Numbered from the stretch's first letter, positions 1-10,172 are shown. The stretch: 64,000 nt of DNA from Saccharicrinis sp963666825 (GCA_963666825.2 OY763044.2:3348001-3412000), one strand, 5' to 3'. Numbers and translations: made by a program. Notes: generated by a model from the letters alone, not told the origin.

Positions 1-1
1 C

Positions 2-100
2 AGATTAATAAAAAACAATATCCATATTTTTAAGGCTTTATCCATTGTTATCACCCTGCTTATTTTAGGTTTATTTGTATCTTATTATGTTCCTAGCTAA
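2..100 (+). CDS. C-terminal end of an unidentified membrane protein (partial)
   Basis: An open frame enters from the left edge and stops at TAA 98-100. Its last ~32 residues include a hydrophobic run (ALSIVITLLILGLF) that looks like a final transmembrane helix, followed by a short polar tail. The start lies outside the window, so the family cannot be named. It is short enough that a chance open frame is possible. Confidence 0.35.
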   Translation, partial: RLIKNNIHIFKALSIVITLLILGLFVSYYVPS

Positions 101-461
101 TTTAAAAAAATAGCCAAAAATATCACTCCATGAAGAATATGCTAATTATTGAATAACTGTAATTCAACCTCGAACATAACCAACAAATATTCCAAACCCT
201 CGTGCGACAAGCCAGTAACGCGGCGTATATTTTCTCAAACAGAAGTGCAGGAAATAAAATACGAGGCGTAATTCATCTGAACAGAAGCGCAGGAAGCTTT
301 CTACACCTCATTACTTGTTAAAACACTCGTGTTTGGATACAATTATTAGGCGTAGAAACCGTCCTGCAATCTGCAGCGACTTTTATATGAGATACTATTT
401 TGCTCCTGCACGAGTGTTTGAAACATTTTCGGTTAAAAAACACATTTCAACAAGGTTGGTT
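101..461. other. Intergenic region without a convincing gene
   Basis: No coding frame here has a convincing start or recognisable protein. It holds two near-identical 17-19-base direct repeats (AACAGAAGYGCAGGAA, near 241-257 and 278-294). It also holds an 11-base inverted repeat, AAACACTCGTG near 320 and CACGAGTGTTT near 409. These could be the remnant of a small repeat element or of a decayed gene. Confidence 0.5.
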
Positions 462-502
462 ATAAAAACAAAAAGGAGTTGCCGGACAAACCAACAACTC
501 CT
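462..502 (-). terminator. Rho-independent terminator of pheT
   Basis: Read on the minus strand just after the pheT stop, AGGAGTTG (502-495) pairs with CAACTCCT (481-474) and is followed by a T-rich tract. Confidence 0.85.
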
Positions 503-526
503 CATATATCTTAATGTATAAAATGA

Positions 527-2983
527 TTATCTTAAAGATGCGCCAACTTCACGCTCCAGATTTTTAATCATACTACCCATTATTTTATCAATCTGCTTAT
601 CTGTTAACGTTTTATTTTCATCTTGTAAAATAAAGTTCACAGCATACGATTTTTTACCTGCTCCTAACTTTTCACCCTCATAAATATCAAATAAAGAAAC
701 ACTCTTTAAAAGCTTCTTCTCTGTTTTTTGAGCTACTTCCTTAATTTGACCAAAAGTAATGTTTTTATCAACCAATAAAGCCAAGTCTCTACTTACTTCA
801 GGATACTTTGGAATCTCTTTATAAATCACTTTTTGCTTACCTGCAACTTTTAATAAGTTATCCCAGTTAAACTCAGCAAAGTAAACAGTTTCCTTCATTC
901 CAAAGGCTTTACACAATGCAGGACTCACAATACCAAAATCAACCAAATGAATTTTATTTTTAGTAGATAAGTTCATTCCTTCAACAAAAACATCATTCTC
1001 TACTTCTGTCTCTGCTAACATTGATTCAGGAATATTTAAACGTGTCATAATTTGATTTACAACAGCACGAATATCAGCAAAAGAAACTTTCCTTTCCTGA
1101 GCATTCCAGTTAGCAGCAATCATATTACCAGTTAAAAATAATCCTAATGAATGATGCTCTGTATATTTATCTAAAGAACCCTTTTCGCCTTTAGGATTAT
1201 TCAGGCTGTAACAATTACCAAACTCAAATAATTTAAGATCAGCGTTTCTTCTGTTTACGTTATGAACCAAAGATTCTAATCCACCCATAATTAACGACTG
1301 ACGCATTCCGCCTAAATCATTACTCAATGGATTAAATAAAGCAACTACATTTTTCTCCGGGTATTTAGTAAGATCAGCATAGAATCCTGGTTTTGTCAAT
1401 GAGTTACACATAATCTCATTAAAACCTTGAGAAACCAATTGATTAGCTATAATGTTTTTTACCTTATGATCATCAGGCTTATCTGAATACACTAAAGTAG
1501 AATGAACAGCTTCCGGAATTTCAATATTGTTATATCCGTAGATTCTTAATATATCCTCAATTACATCAACTTCTCTTTGTACATCAACTCTGTATGGAGG
1601 CACTGACAATTTCATACCCACCTCATCTTCATTAAGAATATCCATTTCTAATGAGGTAACAATAGCTTTAATGGTTTCTTTAGAAAGATCTTTTCCGATT
1701 AAACGCAAAATATTTTTCCATTTTACATCCACTTCAAAATTAGCAATTGGCTCAGGATAGATATCTGTCACTTCAGATGAAATTGTTCCACCTGCAACTT
1801 CCTTTATCAACAAAGCCGCTCTTTTAAGAGCAAAAACTGTGATATTTGGATCAATACCTCTTTCAAAACGGAATGAAGCATCTGTACTTAAAGTATGACG
1901 TTTTGCTGTTTTACGAACATAAACAGGATTAAAATATGCACTCTCTAAAAATACTTTAGTTGTAGTATCCTTAACCCCACTCTTACTTCCACCAAAAACA
2001 CCTGCAATACACATTCCTTCTTCTGCATTACAAATCATCAAGTCCTTATCAGAAAGTTCTCTTTCTAAATCATCAAGAGTTGTGAATTTTGTTTTTTCAG
2101 GAAGTGTTTTAACAATTACTTTATCGCCTTTGATTTCAGCTCCATCAAATGCGTGTAATGGCTGACCTAATTCGTGTAATACGTAATTAGTAACATCAAC
2201 CACATTATTAATTGGAGATAAACCAATCAGTTTTAATTTATTCTTTAACCAATCAGGAGAATCCTGTACCGTAACACCAGAAATAGTAACGCCACAATAT
2301 CTTGGACAAGCCTCTTGATTTTCTACAATCACCTCAACAGGGTAATCATTATTCTCTACTTTAAAATCATCAATAGAAGGTAAAGTTAAAGTAACATCCT
2401 GACCATTTGATTTTAAATAAGCAGCTAAATCTCTTGCCACACCATAATGAGATGCACTATCCACACGGTTTGGAGTTAAGTCTACTTCAAAAACAACATC
2501 AGTTTCTACCTTAAAATATTCTTTGGCAGGAGTTCCTACCTGAACATCTGCTGGTAAAACCATAATACCATCATGACTATTTCCTAAACCAATCTCATCC
2601 TCAGCACAAATCATTCCCTGAGATTCTTCGCCTCTGATTTTTGATTTTTTGATAGTAAAGCTTTCATCACCATCATAAAGCACTGTACCAACTGTAGCAA
2701 CCACAACTTTTTGTCCTGCTGCAACATTAGGTGCTCCACATACAACAGGCAGAATGTTATCACCACCTACATTAACAGTAGTTTTACTTAGCTTATCAGC
2801 ATTTGGATGTCTTTCGCAAGTCAACACTTCACCAATTACCAATCCTTCTAAACCACCCTTAATAGATTGAACTTCTTCTATTCCACCTACTTCAAGACCG
2901 ATATCTGTCAATATCTTTGACACTTTTTCTGCCTCAATATCAATATTTAAATAATTTTTAAGCCAGTTGTATGAAATTTGCAT
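527..2983 (-). CDS. pheT: Phenylalanine--tRNA ligase beta subunit
   Basis: Beta subunit of the cytoplasmic alpha2-beta2 enzyme that charges tRNA-Phe. The 818 residues match the usual bacterial length of about 800. The order is typical: an N-terminal tRNA-binding OB fold (about residues 40-155), the B3/B4 editing region in the middle, the B5 domain (about 400-480), and a C-terminal ferredoxin-like anticodon-binding domain ending the protein (from about 725, with YPEVSRDLALLVDK). The start MQISYNWLKNYL is the standard one. A hairpin terminator follows the stop. pheS is not in the window, so the subunits are encoded apart or the partner lies further away. A TACTTTTG -7-like box lies at 3066-3073 on the minus strand. 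Confidence 0.97.
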   Translation of the reverse strand: MQISYNWLKNYLNIDIEAEKVSKILTDIGLEVGGIEEVQSIKGGLEGLVIGEVLTCERHPNADKLSKTTVNVGGDNILPVVCGAPNVAAGQKVVVATVGTVLYDGDESFTIKKSKIRGEESQGMICAEDEIGLGNSHDGIMVLPADVQVGTPAKEYFKVETDVVFEVDLTPNRVDSASHYGVARDLAAYLKSNGQDVTLTLPSIDDFKVENNDYPVEVIVENQEACPRYCGVTISGVTVQDSPDWLKNKLKLIGLSPINNVVDVTNYVLHELGQPLHAFDGAEIKGDKVIVKTLPEKTKFTTLDDLERELSDKDLMICNAEEGMCIAGVFGGSKSGVKDTTTKVFLESAYFNPVYVRKTAKRHTLSTDASFRFERGIDPNITVFALKRAALLIKEVAGGTISSEVTDIYPEPIANFEVDVKWKNILRLIGKDLSKETIKAIVTSLEMDILNEDEVGMKLSVPPYRVDVQREVDVIEDILRIYGYNNIEIPEAVHSTLVYSDKPDDHKVKNIIANQLVSQGFNEIMCNSLTKPGFYADLTKYPEKNVVALFNPLSNDLGGMRQSLIMGGLESLVHNVNRRNADLKLFEFGNCYSLNNPKGEKGSLDKYTEHHSLGLFLTGNMIAANWNAQERKVSFADIRAVVNQIMTRLNIPESMLAETEVENDVFVEGMNLSTKNKIHLVDFGIVSPALCKAFGMKETVYFAEFNWDNLLKVAGKQKVIYKEIPKYPEVSRDLALLVDKNITFGQIKEVAQKTEKKLLKSVSLFDIYEGEKLGAGKKSYAVNFILQDENKTLTDKQIDKIMGSMIKNLEREVGASLR

Positions 2984-3231
2984 TTGTAATGATTTTGATT
3001 AACCTTAAACAAGGAATATAACTATTCAAAAACACATTCTTATACAGAATATTATTTTGAGCCAACAAAAGTAATTATTTTGATATCAAGTACCGAATTT
3101 TTGTGAATTAAAGATGATATGTTCTATGGTATAAATTTTGTAAACATGGAATCTCCCCTTAAAAACTTTAAATGGAACAAGATGAATGAGCATTTTGCAC
3201 TATATTTTCAAAGATTCTGAGAAAGACTATC

Positions 3232-3239
3232 TATATTTG
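3232..3239 (+). promoter_or_regulatory. -7 promoter box (TATATTTG) upstream of surE
   Basis: The sequence matches the Bacteroidota TAnnTTTG box exactly and lies 25 bases before the surE start. No clear -33 TTTG is seen at the right spacing. Confidence 0.45.
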
Positions 3240-3264
3240 AGTTCTAATTAAAATCAACACTATC

Positions 3265-4032
3265 GTGAACAAAGAAAAACCGGTTATACTTGTCACAAAC
3301 GATGATGGAATACAGGCTAAAGGAATTTTAACCTTAGCTGATACATTAAAAAAATTTGGTAAAGTGATTGTGGTTGCTGCTGACAAATCATTCTCGGCTA
3401 TGTCGCACGCCATTACAGTAAAGGATCCTTTACGATTAAAAGATAAAGGCGAAAAAGATGGTATACATTTCTATCAAACCAATGGAACACCTGCCGATTG
3501 CGTAAAACTTGCATTACATTTTATATTAAAGCATAAACCGGATTTAATTGTTTCCGGAATCAACCATGGAACAAACAGCTCAACAAGCGTTCATTACTCA
3601 GGAACACTGGGAGCTGCAAGAGAAGGCTGTTTAAATGGAGTTCCTTCCATTGGTTTTTCATTACTCAACCATGATGCCGATGCTGATTTTAGTGAAAGCG
3701 TTAATGTTGTAAAATCAGTAGTATCTGAAGCATTAAAGAACGGTATCTCGAAAGATACTTTTTTAAATGTTAACATTCCAGATTCTAAAAAACTTGCAGG
3801 TATCAAGCATTGCAGACAAGGGAAAGGTAAATGGGTTGAAGAATTTGTTGAAAGAGAAGATCCCAGAGGTGAAAAGTACTATTGGCTTACCGGTCACTTT
3901 AAAAATCTTGAACCGGAAGCAACAGATACTGATGAATACTTTTTAGATAATAATTATGCTACTGTAGTTCCTTGTAAAATTGACATTACTGATTTTGATA
4001 ATTTAAAAAACGAAATTAATTATGCCTTGTAA
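3265..4032 (+). CDS. surE: 5'/3'-nucleotidase SurE
   Basis: Metal-dependent phosphatase that removes phosphate from nucleoside monophosphates, a stationary-phase survival protein in many bacteria. At 255 aa it fits the family. The metal-binding TNDDGI motif is near residue 12; NGTPADC and SGINHGTN follow at their expected places. The start is GTG, chosen because the N-terminal strand leading to TNDDGI begins there. Its end overlaps the next gene by 11 bases, so the two are probably translated together. The gene sits ahead of a small membrane protein and lpxB. Confidence 0.95.
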   Translation: MNKEKPVILVTNDDGIQAKGILTLADTLKKFGKVIVVAADKSFSAMSHAITVKDPLRLKDKGEKDGIHFYQTNGTPADCVKLALHFILKHKPDLIVSGINHGTNSSTSVHYSGTLGAAREGCLNGVPSIGFSLLNHDADADFSESVNVVKSVVSEALKNGISKDTFLNVNIPDSKKLAGIKHCRQGKGKWVEEFVEREDPRGEKYYWLTGHFKNLEPEATDTDEYFLDNNYATVVPCKIDITDFDNLKNEINYAL

Positions 4033-4318
4033 ATGTAATAAGTTATACATTGGATTAATCATTGGTCTGATTCTACCGGTTATTACTTCCTGGTTAATTT
4101 TTTATTTCCGCTTTGGAAATTCTCTTAGCCTGAATGAATTTATACAAGGATTAGTTCAAGCTCATGGTTTCACAAAACTACTTAGCGTAAGTGTTTTGCC
4201 TAATTTAGCTATTTTCTTAATTGCAATTAAACTGGATCGATTACTGGCTGCAAGAGGTATTGTTACAGCTACTTTACTATATGCAATAGCTGTTATTGTA
4301 TTAAGATTCGTGTTATAA
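4022..4318 (+). CDS. Small three-helix membrane protein of unknown function
   Basis: A 98-aa protein with hydrophobic segments at about residues 8-28, 50-67 and 78-97, so probably three inner-membrane helices. The N-terminus carries Cys-Lys-Cys just before the first helix. It overlaps the end of surE by 11 bases and precedes lpxB by 137 bases, which argues for a real, co-translated gene. I do not recognise a named family. Its position between surE and a lipid A gene hints at an envelope role, but that is inference. Confidence 0.75.
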   Translation: MPCKCNKLYIGLIIGLILPVITSWLIFYFRFGNSLSLNEFIQGLVQAHGFTKLLSVSVLPNLAIFLIAIKLDRLLAARGIVTATLLYAIAVIVLRFVL

Positions 4319-4455
4319 TCATTTCATTTTCATTAATGATTTATTTAACAAGATAAAATAATCAATCATATCATAAGAATAATACAAAAGCAGAAAGTAG
4401 CAAAGTCAATCAGTCTTTCGTATTTATTCTTTCGTCTTTATACTAATTAAAACAA

Positions 4456-5586
4456 ATGAAGTACTACATAATAGCAGGAGAGCCTTCAGGTGATTTACAT
4501 GCCTCCAACCTAATGAAATCATTAATTAAAGAAGACAATGAATATGATTTCAGATTTTGGGGTGGAGATTTAATGAAGCAAGTTGGAGGAGAAATGGTTC
4601 GTCATTATAACGAAACTGCTTTTATGGGAATTAAAGAGGTAATTGTTAACCTCAAGAAAATAAAAGCCAACTTCAAACTATGTAAGTCTGATCTTATAAA
4701 TTACAACCCGGATGTTTTAATATTAGTTGATTATCCCGGGTTCAATTTACGAATGGCTGAATACGCACACAAAAAAGGAATAAAAGTCTATTATTATATT
4801 TCACCAAAAATATGGGCATGGAAAACAGGCAGGGTAAAAAAGATTAAAGCCTTTGTTGATAAAATGTATACCATTCTCCCATTTGAAACAGACTTTTATA
4901 AAAAGTATGATGTTCCGATTGACTATGTTGGCAATCCTGTTTTAGATGCCATACACAACAGGCCTCATAAAGATGAAGACCTTGAGTCCTTCAAACAAAG
5001 AAACAAATTGGATAACAGACCGATTGTAGCATTGTTAGCCGGCTCAAGACAACAAGAGCTAAATAATGTGCTACCGGTAATGCTTAGTACAATTAAGCAT
5101 TTCCCTAACTATCAATTTATAATTGCCGGAGCTCCATCTTTTACTATTAAAGATTACGAACCATTTATTAAAGATAATGATGTACAAGTTATTTTTAATG
5201 AAACATACGAATTAGTACAACAAGCCCAAGGTGCTTTAGTAACATCAGGAACTGCGACGCTTGAAACAGCATTATTAGATTGTCCTCAGGTGGTTTGTTA
5301 TAAAATGTGGGGAGGTAAAACCATAACTAAATTTGTAAAACGCTTTATACTTAAAGTACAATACATATCGCTGGTAAACCTGATTGTAAATAAAGAGGCC
5401 GTTAAAGAAATCATTCAGGATGATTTAAACGAGATAAACGTAAAAAATGAATTGGATAAATTATTAAATAATCAGGATTATAGAATTAGTATATTTAATG
5501 ATTATAACCAACTACATAAGATAATGGGAGAACCGGGAAGCAGCGACAAAGCTGCAAAACTTATGGTTCAATCGTTAAAATCATAA
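4456..5586 (+). CDS. lpxB: Lipid-A-disaccharide synthase
   Basis: Glycosyltransferase that joins UDP-2,3-diacylglucosamine and lipid X to make the lipid A disaccharide, acting at the inner membrane face. The length (376 aa) is normal for the GT19 family. Motifs seen are GEPSGDLHASNL at the N-terminus, GNPVLDA near residue 158, LLAGSRQQEL near 194 and SGTATLETAL near 263. The downstream ABC permease gene starts 25 bases after the stop, so they may share a transcript. The gene shows that the organism makes lipopolysaccharide or lipooligosaccharide. Confidence 0.96.
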   Translation: MKYYIIAGEPSGDLHASNLMKSLIKEDNEYDFRFWGGDLMKQVGGEMVRHYNETAFMGIKEVIVNLKKIKANFKLCKSDLINYNPDVLILVDYPGFNLRMAEYAHKKGIKVYYYISPKIWAWKTGRVKKIKAFVDKMYTILPFETDFYKKYDVPIDYVGNPVLDAIHNRPHKDEDLESFKQRNKLDNRPIVALLAGSRQQELNNVLPVMLSTIKHFPNYQFIIAGAPSFTIKDYEPFIKDNDVQVIFNETYELVQQAQGALVTSGTATLETALLDCPQVVCYKMWGGKTITKFVKRFILKVQYISLVNLIVNKEAVKEIIQDDLNEINVKNELDKLLNNQDYRISIFNDYNQLHKIMGEPGSSDKAAKLMVQSLKS

Positions 5587-5611
5587 AACACTACTAATAC
5601 CTTTTTATTAT

Positions 5612-6343
5612 ATGTGGAGTTTATATAAAAAAGAAATCGCATCGTTTTTCAGTAGCATTACCGGCTACCTGGTAATTGGAGTCTTTATAGTAATTACAGG
5701 ATTATTTTTATGGGTTATCCCTGGTCAGATGAATATCTTGTTTGGAGGATATGCCTCATTAGAATCCTTATTTTACCTGGCACCCTGGTTATACTTATTT
5801 TTAGTACCTGCTGTAACCATGAGGTTATTTGCAGAAGAAAAAAGAACCGGCACTATTGAGCTTTTATATACCAGACCAATTAGCGAATTACAAATAGTTT
5901 TAGCCAAATATTTTGCAGGTGTAAGCTTAGTTGTCATTAGTTTAATTCCTACATTAATTTACCTGTATTCTGTTGCTCAATTAGGTAATCCTGTTGGAAA
6001 TATTGATTACGGAGGAACATGGGGGTCCTTTATTGGTCTATTCTTTTTAGCTGCCATATATGTTGGAATAGGTACATTTTGTTCTTCATTATCCGACAAT
6101 CAAATTGTAAGTTTTGTACTAGCAGTATTGCTATCTTTTGTGTTTTATTATGGATTTGAATCACTATCAGAAATAGTAAGCTCTAATCAACTTAAATCAT
6201 CTATTGTCTTTATGGGAATTGATGATCATTATCAATCCATTAGCAGGGGAGTTATTGATTCAAGAGATATATTGTATTTCCTTAGTGCAATATCCATATT
6301 CGTTTATGCTACACGACTTATTTTAATCAGTAAAAAATGGTAA
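5612..6343 (+). CDS. gldF: Gliding-motility ABC transporter permease GldF
   Basis: ABC-2 type membrane permease, 243 aa, with about six hydrophobic helices and the MRLFAEEKRTGTIELL loop typical of the NosY/GldF group. It lies 6 bases before gldG, the usual order. In Flavobacterium, GldA (ATPase), GldF and GldG form a transporter needed for gliding. Many non-gliding Bacteroidota also carry gldFG, so motility cannot be assumed. No gldA ATPase is in this window. Confidence 0.88.
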   Translation: MWSLYKKEIASFFSSITGYLVIGVFIVITGLFLWVIPGQMNILFGGYASLESLFYLAPWLYLFLVPAVTMRLFAEEKRTGTIELLYTRPISELQIVLAKYFAGVSLVVISLIPTLIYLYSVAQLGNPVGNIDYGGTWGSFIGLFFLAAIYVGIGTFCSSLSDNQIVSFVLAVLLSFVFYYGFESLSEIVSSNQLKSSIVFMGIDDHYQSISRGVIDSRDILYFLSAISIFVYATRLILISKKW

Positions 6344-6349
6344 TCTGTT

Positions 6350-8044
6350 ATGTCTAAAAACATTAAACATAAAATATTACGTCAATCAATAATACTTATT
6401 GTTGCTGTCATTGGAATTAACTATATAGCTTCTGACTGGTTTTTCAGATTGGATTTAACAAGTGAAAAAAGGTACTCTCTTTCTGACAATACAAAAAACC
6501 TTTTTGAACACTTAAATGAAGATATCAACATAACAGTTTATCTGGAAGGAGACTTAAATGTTGGTTTTAAAAAGTTATCAAAAGCTACATACGAACTCCT
6601 CAATGAATTAAAAGTTTATGGAGGAAATAACATCAGCTATACTTTTGTTGATCCTTCATCTGGAGGTATTAATGAGAAAAAGAAAATTCAAGAGGATTTA
6701 CAGAAATTAAACCTTAGTCCGCAAAGTGTTTTTGAAAAGAAAGAAGACGGTAGAAATTCTACTTCGTACGTTTACCCGTATGCCGTAGTAAATTACAATG
6801 ATTATCAACTACCCATTAATCTTTTAGAAAACATCAAAGGTTATTCTGGTGCAGAAAACCTTAACAAGTCGATTGAAAGCCTTGAATACAAATTTACTGA
6901 TGCAGTAAGAAGGTTAACACTTAATGAGAAAATTAAAATAGCCTTTTTGGAAGGTCATGGAGAACTTGATGAATTAGATGTTTTAGATATTACCGATCAT
7001 CTTTCACAATACTACCAGGTTGACAGAGGTGTATTAGGATCTGATCCTACAATTTTAAATCCTTACAAAGCAATCATTATTGCCAAGCCACAAAAGAAAT
7101 TTAGCGAGAGTGATAAATTTATCATCGACCAATATGTTATGAATGGCGGTAAAGTGCTATGGTTGGTAGACGCTGTTAATATTACAGTTGACAGTTTAAG
7201 AAAAACCAGTGAAACAATAGGACTATATAGTGATATAAATTTAGATGACCAGTTATTTAAATATGGAATTAGAATTAATCCTGTTTTATTGCAAGACGTT
7301 CAGGCTTCTATGATTCCAGTAACTGTTTCTGACGGAGGAAAACCGAAAATTGTACCTGCTCCATGGCTATACAATCCTTTATTGACTCCTCTACCCCAAC
7401 ATTCTATTTCTAAAAATCTGAATGCTGTAAAAGGGGAATTTGTCAGTTCGATAGATACTGTTAATAGTCAGTTACCTTTAAAAAGAGACATTCTTTTACA
7501 GACTTCCAGTTATACAAAATCAGATCAGATACCGGTTTTTGTATCATTGAATTTCGTTAACGAGAAACCAATTCAAAAAGAGTTTAATCAATCAAATTTA
7601 CCAGTTGCTGTAGTTGAAGAGGGTGTATTTCCTTCTGTATTTCAAAACAGGATGATCCCAGAAGGCATAAATGCAGGATCTAAAAAAATTAAATCAGAGA
7701 GTGTTCCAACCAAAATGATATTTGTTGCTGATGGAGATATCATCAAAAACAAGGTGAGGTTTAAAAGTACCAATCCACAAATTTTACCTTTAGGTTATGA
7801 TGAACTAACTAAAGAAAACTTTGGCAATAAAGACTTTATTTTAAATGCAGTAAACTACCTGTGCGATGATGAAGGCTGGATGGAATTAAGAGCGAGAAGC
7901 TATACACTAAGATTATTAGATAAGAATAAAGTATCTAATGAATCTTTTAAATGGAAATTAATAAATTTATTACTTCCTATATTATACATCTTACTAATAG
8001 CGCTAATTGTATTTATCTATAGAAAAATTGCATATACAAAATAG
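6350..8044 (+). CDS. gldG: Gliding-motility-associated ABC transporter component GldG
   Basis: A 564-aa protein with an N-terminal membrane helix (about 12-30), a large extracytoplasmic domain of the ABC-auxiliary type, and a C-terminal helix (about 540-558). The segment RLDLTSEKRYSLSDNTK after the first helix is characteristic of the GldG family. It follows gldF directly and would act with it as the substrate-binding or auxiliary subunit. The transported substrate is unknown. Confidence 0.88.
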   Translation: MSKNIKHKILRQSIILIVAVIGINYIASDWFFRLDLTSEKRYSLSDNTKNLFEHLNEDINITVYLEGDLNVGFKKLSKATYELLNELKVYGGNNISYTFVDPSSGGINEKKKIQEDLQKLNLSPQSVFEKKEDGRNSTSYVYPYAVVNYNDYQLPINLLENIKGYSGAENLNKSIESLEYKFTDAVRRLTLNEKIKIAFLEGHGELDELDVLDITDHLSQYYQVDRGVLGSDPTILNPYKAIIIAKPQKKFSESDKFIIDQYVMNGGKVLWLVDAVNITVDSLRKTSETIGLYSDINLDDQLFKYGIRINPVLLQDVQASMIPVTVSDGGKPKIVPAPWLYNPLLTPLPQHSISKNLNAVKGEFVSSIDTVNSQLPLKRDILLQTSSYTKSDQIPVFVSLNFVNEKPIQKEFNQSNLPVAVVEEGVFPSVFQNRMIPEGINAGSKKIKSESVPTKMIFVADGDIIKNKVRFKSTNPQILPLGYDELTKENFGNKDFILNAVNYLCDDEGWMELRARSYTLRLLDKNKVSNESFKWKLINLLLPILYILLIALIVFIYRKIAYTK

Positions 8045-8243
8045 AATTAAATGAATTTTTTATTGGTTTAAGCCTATTTTAAACAGCAGTTTTTTGATAT
8101 ATTTGATAACACAAAGCTTTGATTTTAAACCGTGTTTATTAATTTGTAATAACTACATATTTATTATTTTGGTATAGTCAAAGATTTAGCTTATTATTAC
8201 CAAGATTAATTTTAAAGAAAGTAAAATTTTAAATAGTAATACA

Positions 8244-9371
8244 ATGAAATTTGTTGTTTCAAGTTCTGAACTCCTTTATCATTTACAGGCTGTAAGTCGT
8301 GTTGTAAGCAGTAAGAGTACTATTCCTATTTTGGAAAATATCTTATTTGAATTAGAAAGTGGGAAATTAACAATTACAGCTTCTGATCTGGAATCTACAA
8401 TGGTAACTTCCATGAATCTTGATAATACAGAAGGTGAGGGTGCTATTGCATTACCTGCAAAAATTTTACTTGATACATTAAAGAAATTCCCTGAACAACC
8501 AATTACTATTGACATCAATTTAGATTCAAGGGCAGTAAATATTGTTACTGATAAAGGTAAATTTAGTGTTGTTGGTTTAAGCGGTGACGAGTTCCCTGAA
8601 ATTCCACAAATTGATGGTGATAAATCTTCTCGTCTTCAATTACCTGCGTCATTAGTTTTAGCTGGTATTAATAAAACATTATTTGCTACAGCTGACGATG
8701 AACTTCGTCCGGTTATGAATGGAATTTTAATTGAGATGTCACCTGAGAATTTAACTTTTGTGGCTAGTGATTCGCATAAGTTAGTTCGTTATCAGAGAAC
8801 TGATGCTACTACTGAATTTTCATCGTCATTTATTTTACCTAAAAAGCCTGCTTCATTTTTAAAGAATGTTCTTGTAAAAGAAGATGGTGACATTAGCATT
8901 GAGTTTGATGATAAAAATGCTTATTTCCAAATGGAGAACCATAAGTTGGTTTGTCGTTTGGTTGAGGGTAATTACCCAAGCTACAATGCAGTTATTCCTC
9001 AAGATAATCCAAATAAGATCATCATTAATCGTCAGGATGTTGTAAACACATTAGGTCGAGTATCTTTATTCTCTAATCAGGCAAGCAACCTTGTTAAACT
9101 AACAATTGATGGTGACGAGTTAATGGTATCAGCTCAAGATATTGACTTCTCTATTTCTGCTTATGAAAAACTAAGCTGTCAATACGATGGAGATTCAATT
9201 GAAATTGGTTTTAAATCTGCATTTTTAGCTGAAATCCTTGATAATATTTCTTCTGAAGAAGTAGTGATGGAGTTAGCAGATCCAGCACGAGCTGGAATTT
9301 TCTTACCATTGGAAAAAGATGGTCCTGAAGATGAGTTAATGTTATTAATGCCGATGATGATTAATGCATAA
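8244..9371 (+). CDS. dnaN: DNA polymerase III subunit beta (sliding clamp)
   Basis: The ring-shaped clamp that tethers DNA polymerase III to DNA. At 375 aa it has the usual three repeated clamp domains. It begins MKFVVSSSELLYHLQAVSRVV and ends with a typical LMLLMPMM tail. It is monocistronic here: a 199-base gap precedes it and a hairpin terminator follows. It is not next to dnaA, which is common in Bacteroidota. Confidence 0.97.
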   Translation: MKFVVSSSELLYHLQAVSRVVSSKSTIPILENILFELESGKLTITASDLESTMVTSMNLDNTEGEGAIALPAKILLDTLKKFPEQPITIDINLDSRAVNIVTDKGKFSVVGLSGDEFPEIPQIDGDKSSRLQLPASLVLAGINKTLFATADDELRPVMNGILIEMSPENLTFVASDSHKLVRYQRTDATTEFSSSFILPKKPASFLKNVLVKEDGDISIEFDDKNAYFQMENHKLVCRLVEGNYPSYNAVIPQDNPNKIIINRQDVVNTLGRVSLFSNQASNLVKLTIDGDELMVSAQDIDFSISAYEKLSCQYDGDSIEIGFKSAFLAEILDNISSEEVVMELADPARAGIFLPLEKDGPEDELMLLMPMMINA

Positions 9372-9393
9372 TATTAAAAATATCATATGCTAA

Positions 9394-9419
9394 AAGGAGT
9401 CTATTAGGCTCCTTTTTTT
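9394..9419 (+). terminator. Terminator of dnaN
   Basis: AAGGAG and CTCCTT form a short stem around a small loop, followed by seven T. Confidence 0.75.
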
Positions 9420-9559
9420 GTTTACAACCAACTTCAAAATCATTCTTGTAAAATTAATATAAAAACAATCTAAATTACTAGTTAAACCAATGTACACGGA
9501 CGATTTTTAGTATATTCAACCCCATTGTTAAATAAGCAAAATAAACAAATAGAATAACC

Positions 9560-10135
9560 ATGAATAGTTTAAAAGGAACAAAAACCGAACAAAATTTATT
9601 AAAAGCTTTTGCTGGTGAATCTCAAGCTCGAATGAGATACAACTATTTTGCTAAGCAAGCAAAAAAAGAAGGTCTTGAGCAAATTGCTGCTATTTTTGAA
9701 GAAACTGCAGAAAATGAAAAAGAACATGCAAAGCGTTTCTTTAAATTTCTAGAAGGAGGAATGGTAGAAATTACAGCATCTTATCCTGCAGGAAAAATTG
9801 GTACTACTCTTGAAAACCTAAAAGCTTCTGCTGAAGGAGAAAATGAAGAGTGGACAGAATTATATCCTGAATTTGCTAAAATTGCAGAAGAAGAAGGTTT
9901 TAAAGAAGTTGCTGTTGCTTTTAAATTAATTGCAAAAGTTGAAGAAGCTCACGAAAACAGATACAGAACACTTTACGAAAACTTAGAAAGTGGAAAAGTA
10001 TTTGAAAGAGAAGGTAAAGTAATCTGGAAATGTAGAAACTGTGGATATTTACACGAAGGTACAAAGGCTCTAAAAAATTGTCCTGCTTGTTTACATCCTC
10101 AATCATACTTTGAAATTAAAGAGACAAATTATTAA
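9560..10135 (+). CDS. rbr: Rubrerythrin
   Basis: Non-haem iron peroxidase that reduces hydrogen peroxide to water in anaerobes and microaerophiles. The 191 aa consist of an N-terminal ferritin-like diiron domain with its helix motifs (GESQARMRY near 17, ENEKEHA near 53, EEAHENRY near 128) and a C-terminal rubredoxin domain with two CxxC pairs (CRNC and CPAC, about 154-173). All expected metal ligands are visible. Because ahpC is broken elsewhere in this window, this enzyme may carry more of the peroxide load (inference). Confidence 0.96.
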   Translation: MNSLKGTKTEQNLLKAFAGESQARMRYNYFAKQAKKEGLEQIAAIFEETAENEKEHAKRFFKFLEGGMVEITASYPAGKIGTTLENLKASAEGENEEWTELYPEFAKIAEEEGFKEVAVAFKLIAKVEEAHENRYRTLYENLESGKVFEREGKVIWKCRNCGYLHEGTKALKNCPACLHPQSYFEIKETNY

Positions 10136-10140
10136 TAAAA

Positions 10141-10170
10141 AAAGGTTCCAAATTGGAACCTTTTTTTTTT
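10141..10170. terminator. Bidirectional terminator between rubrerythrin and the TPR gene
   Basis: GGTTCC-AAATT-GGAACC is flanked by an A run on the left and ten T on the right, serving the two convergent genes. Confidence 0.85.
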
Positions 10171-10172
10171 AT

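Noticed and set aside
315..521. A 68-codon open frame at the left edge
   Set aside because: It runs through the pheT terminator hairpin, is not coding-like and matches no known family.
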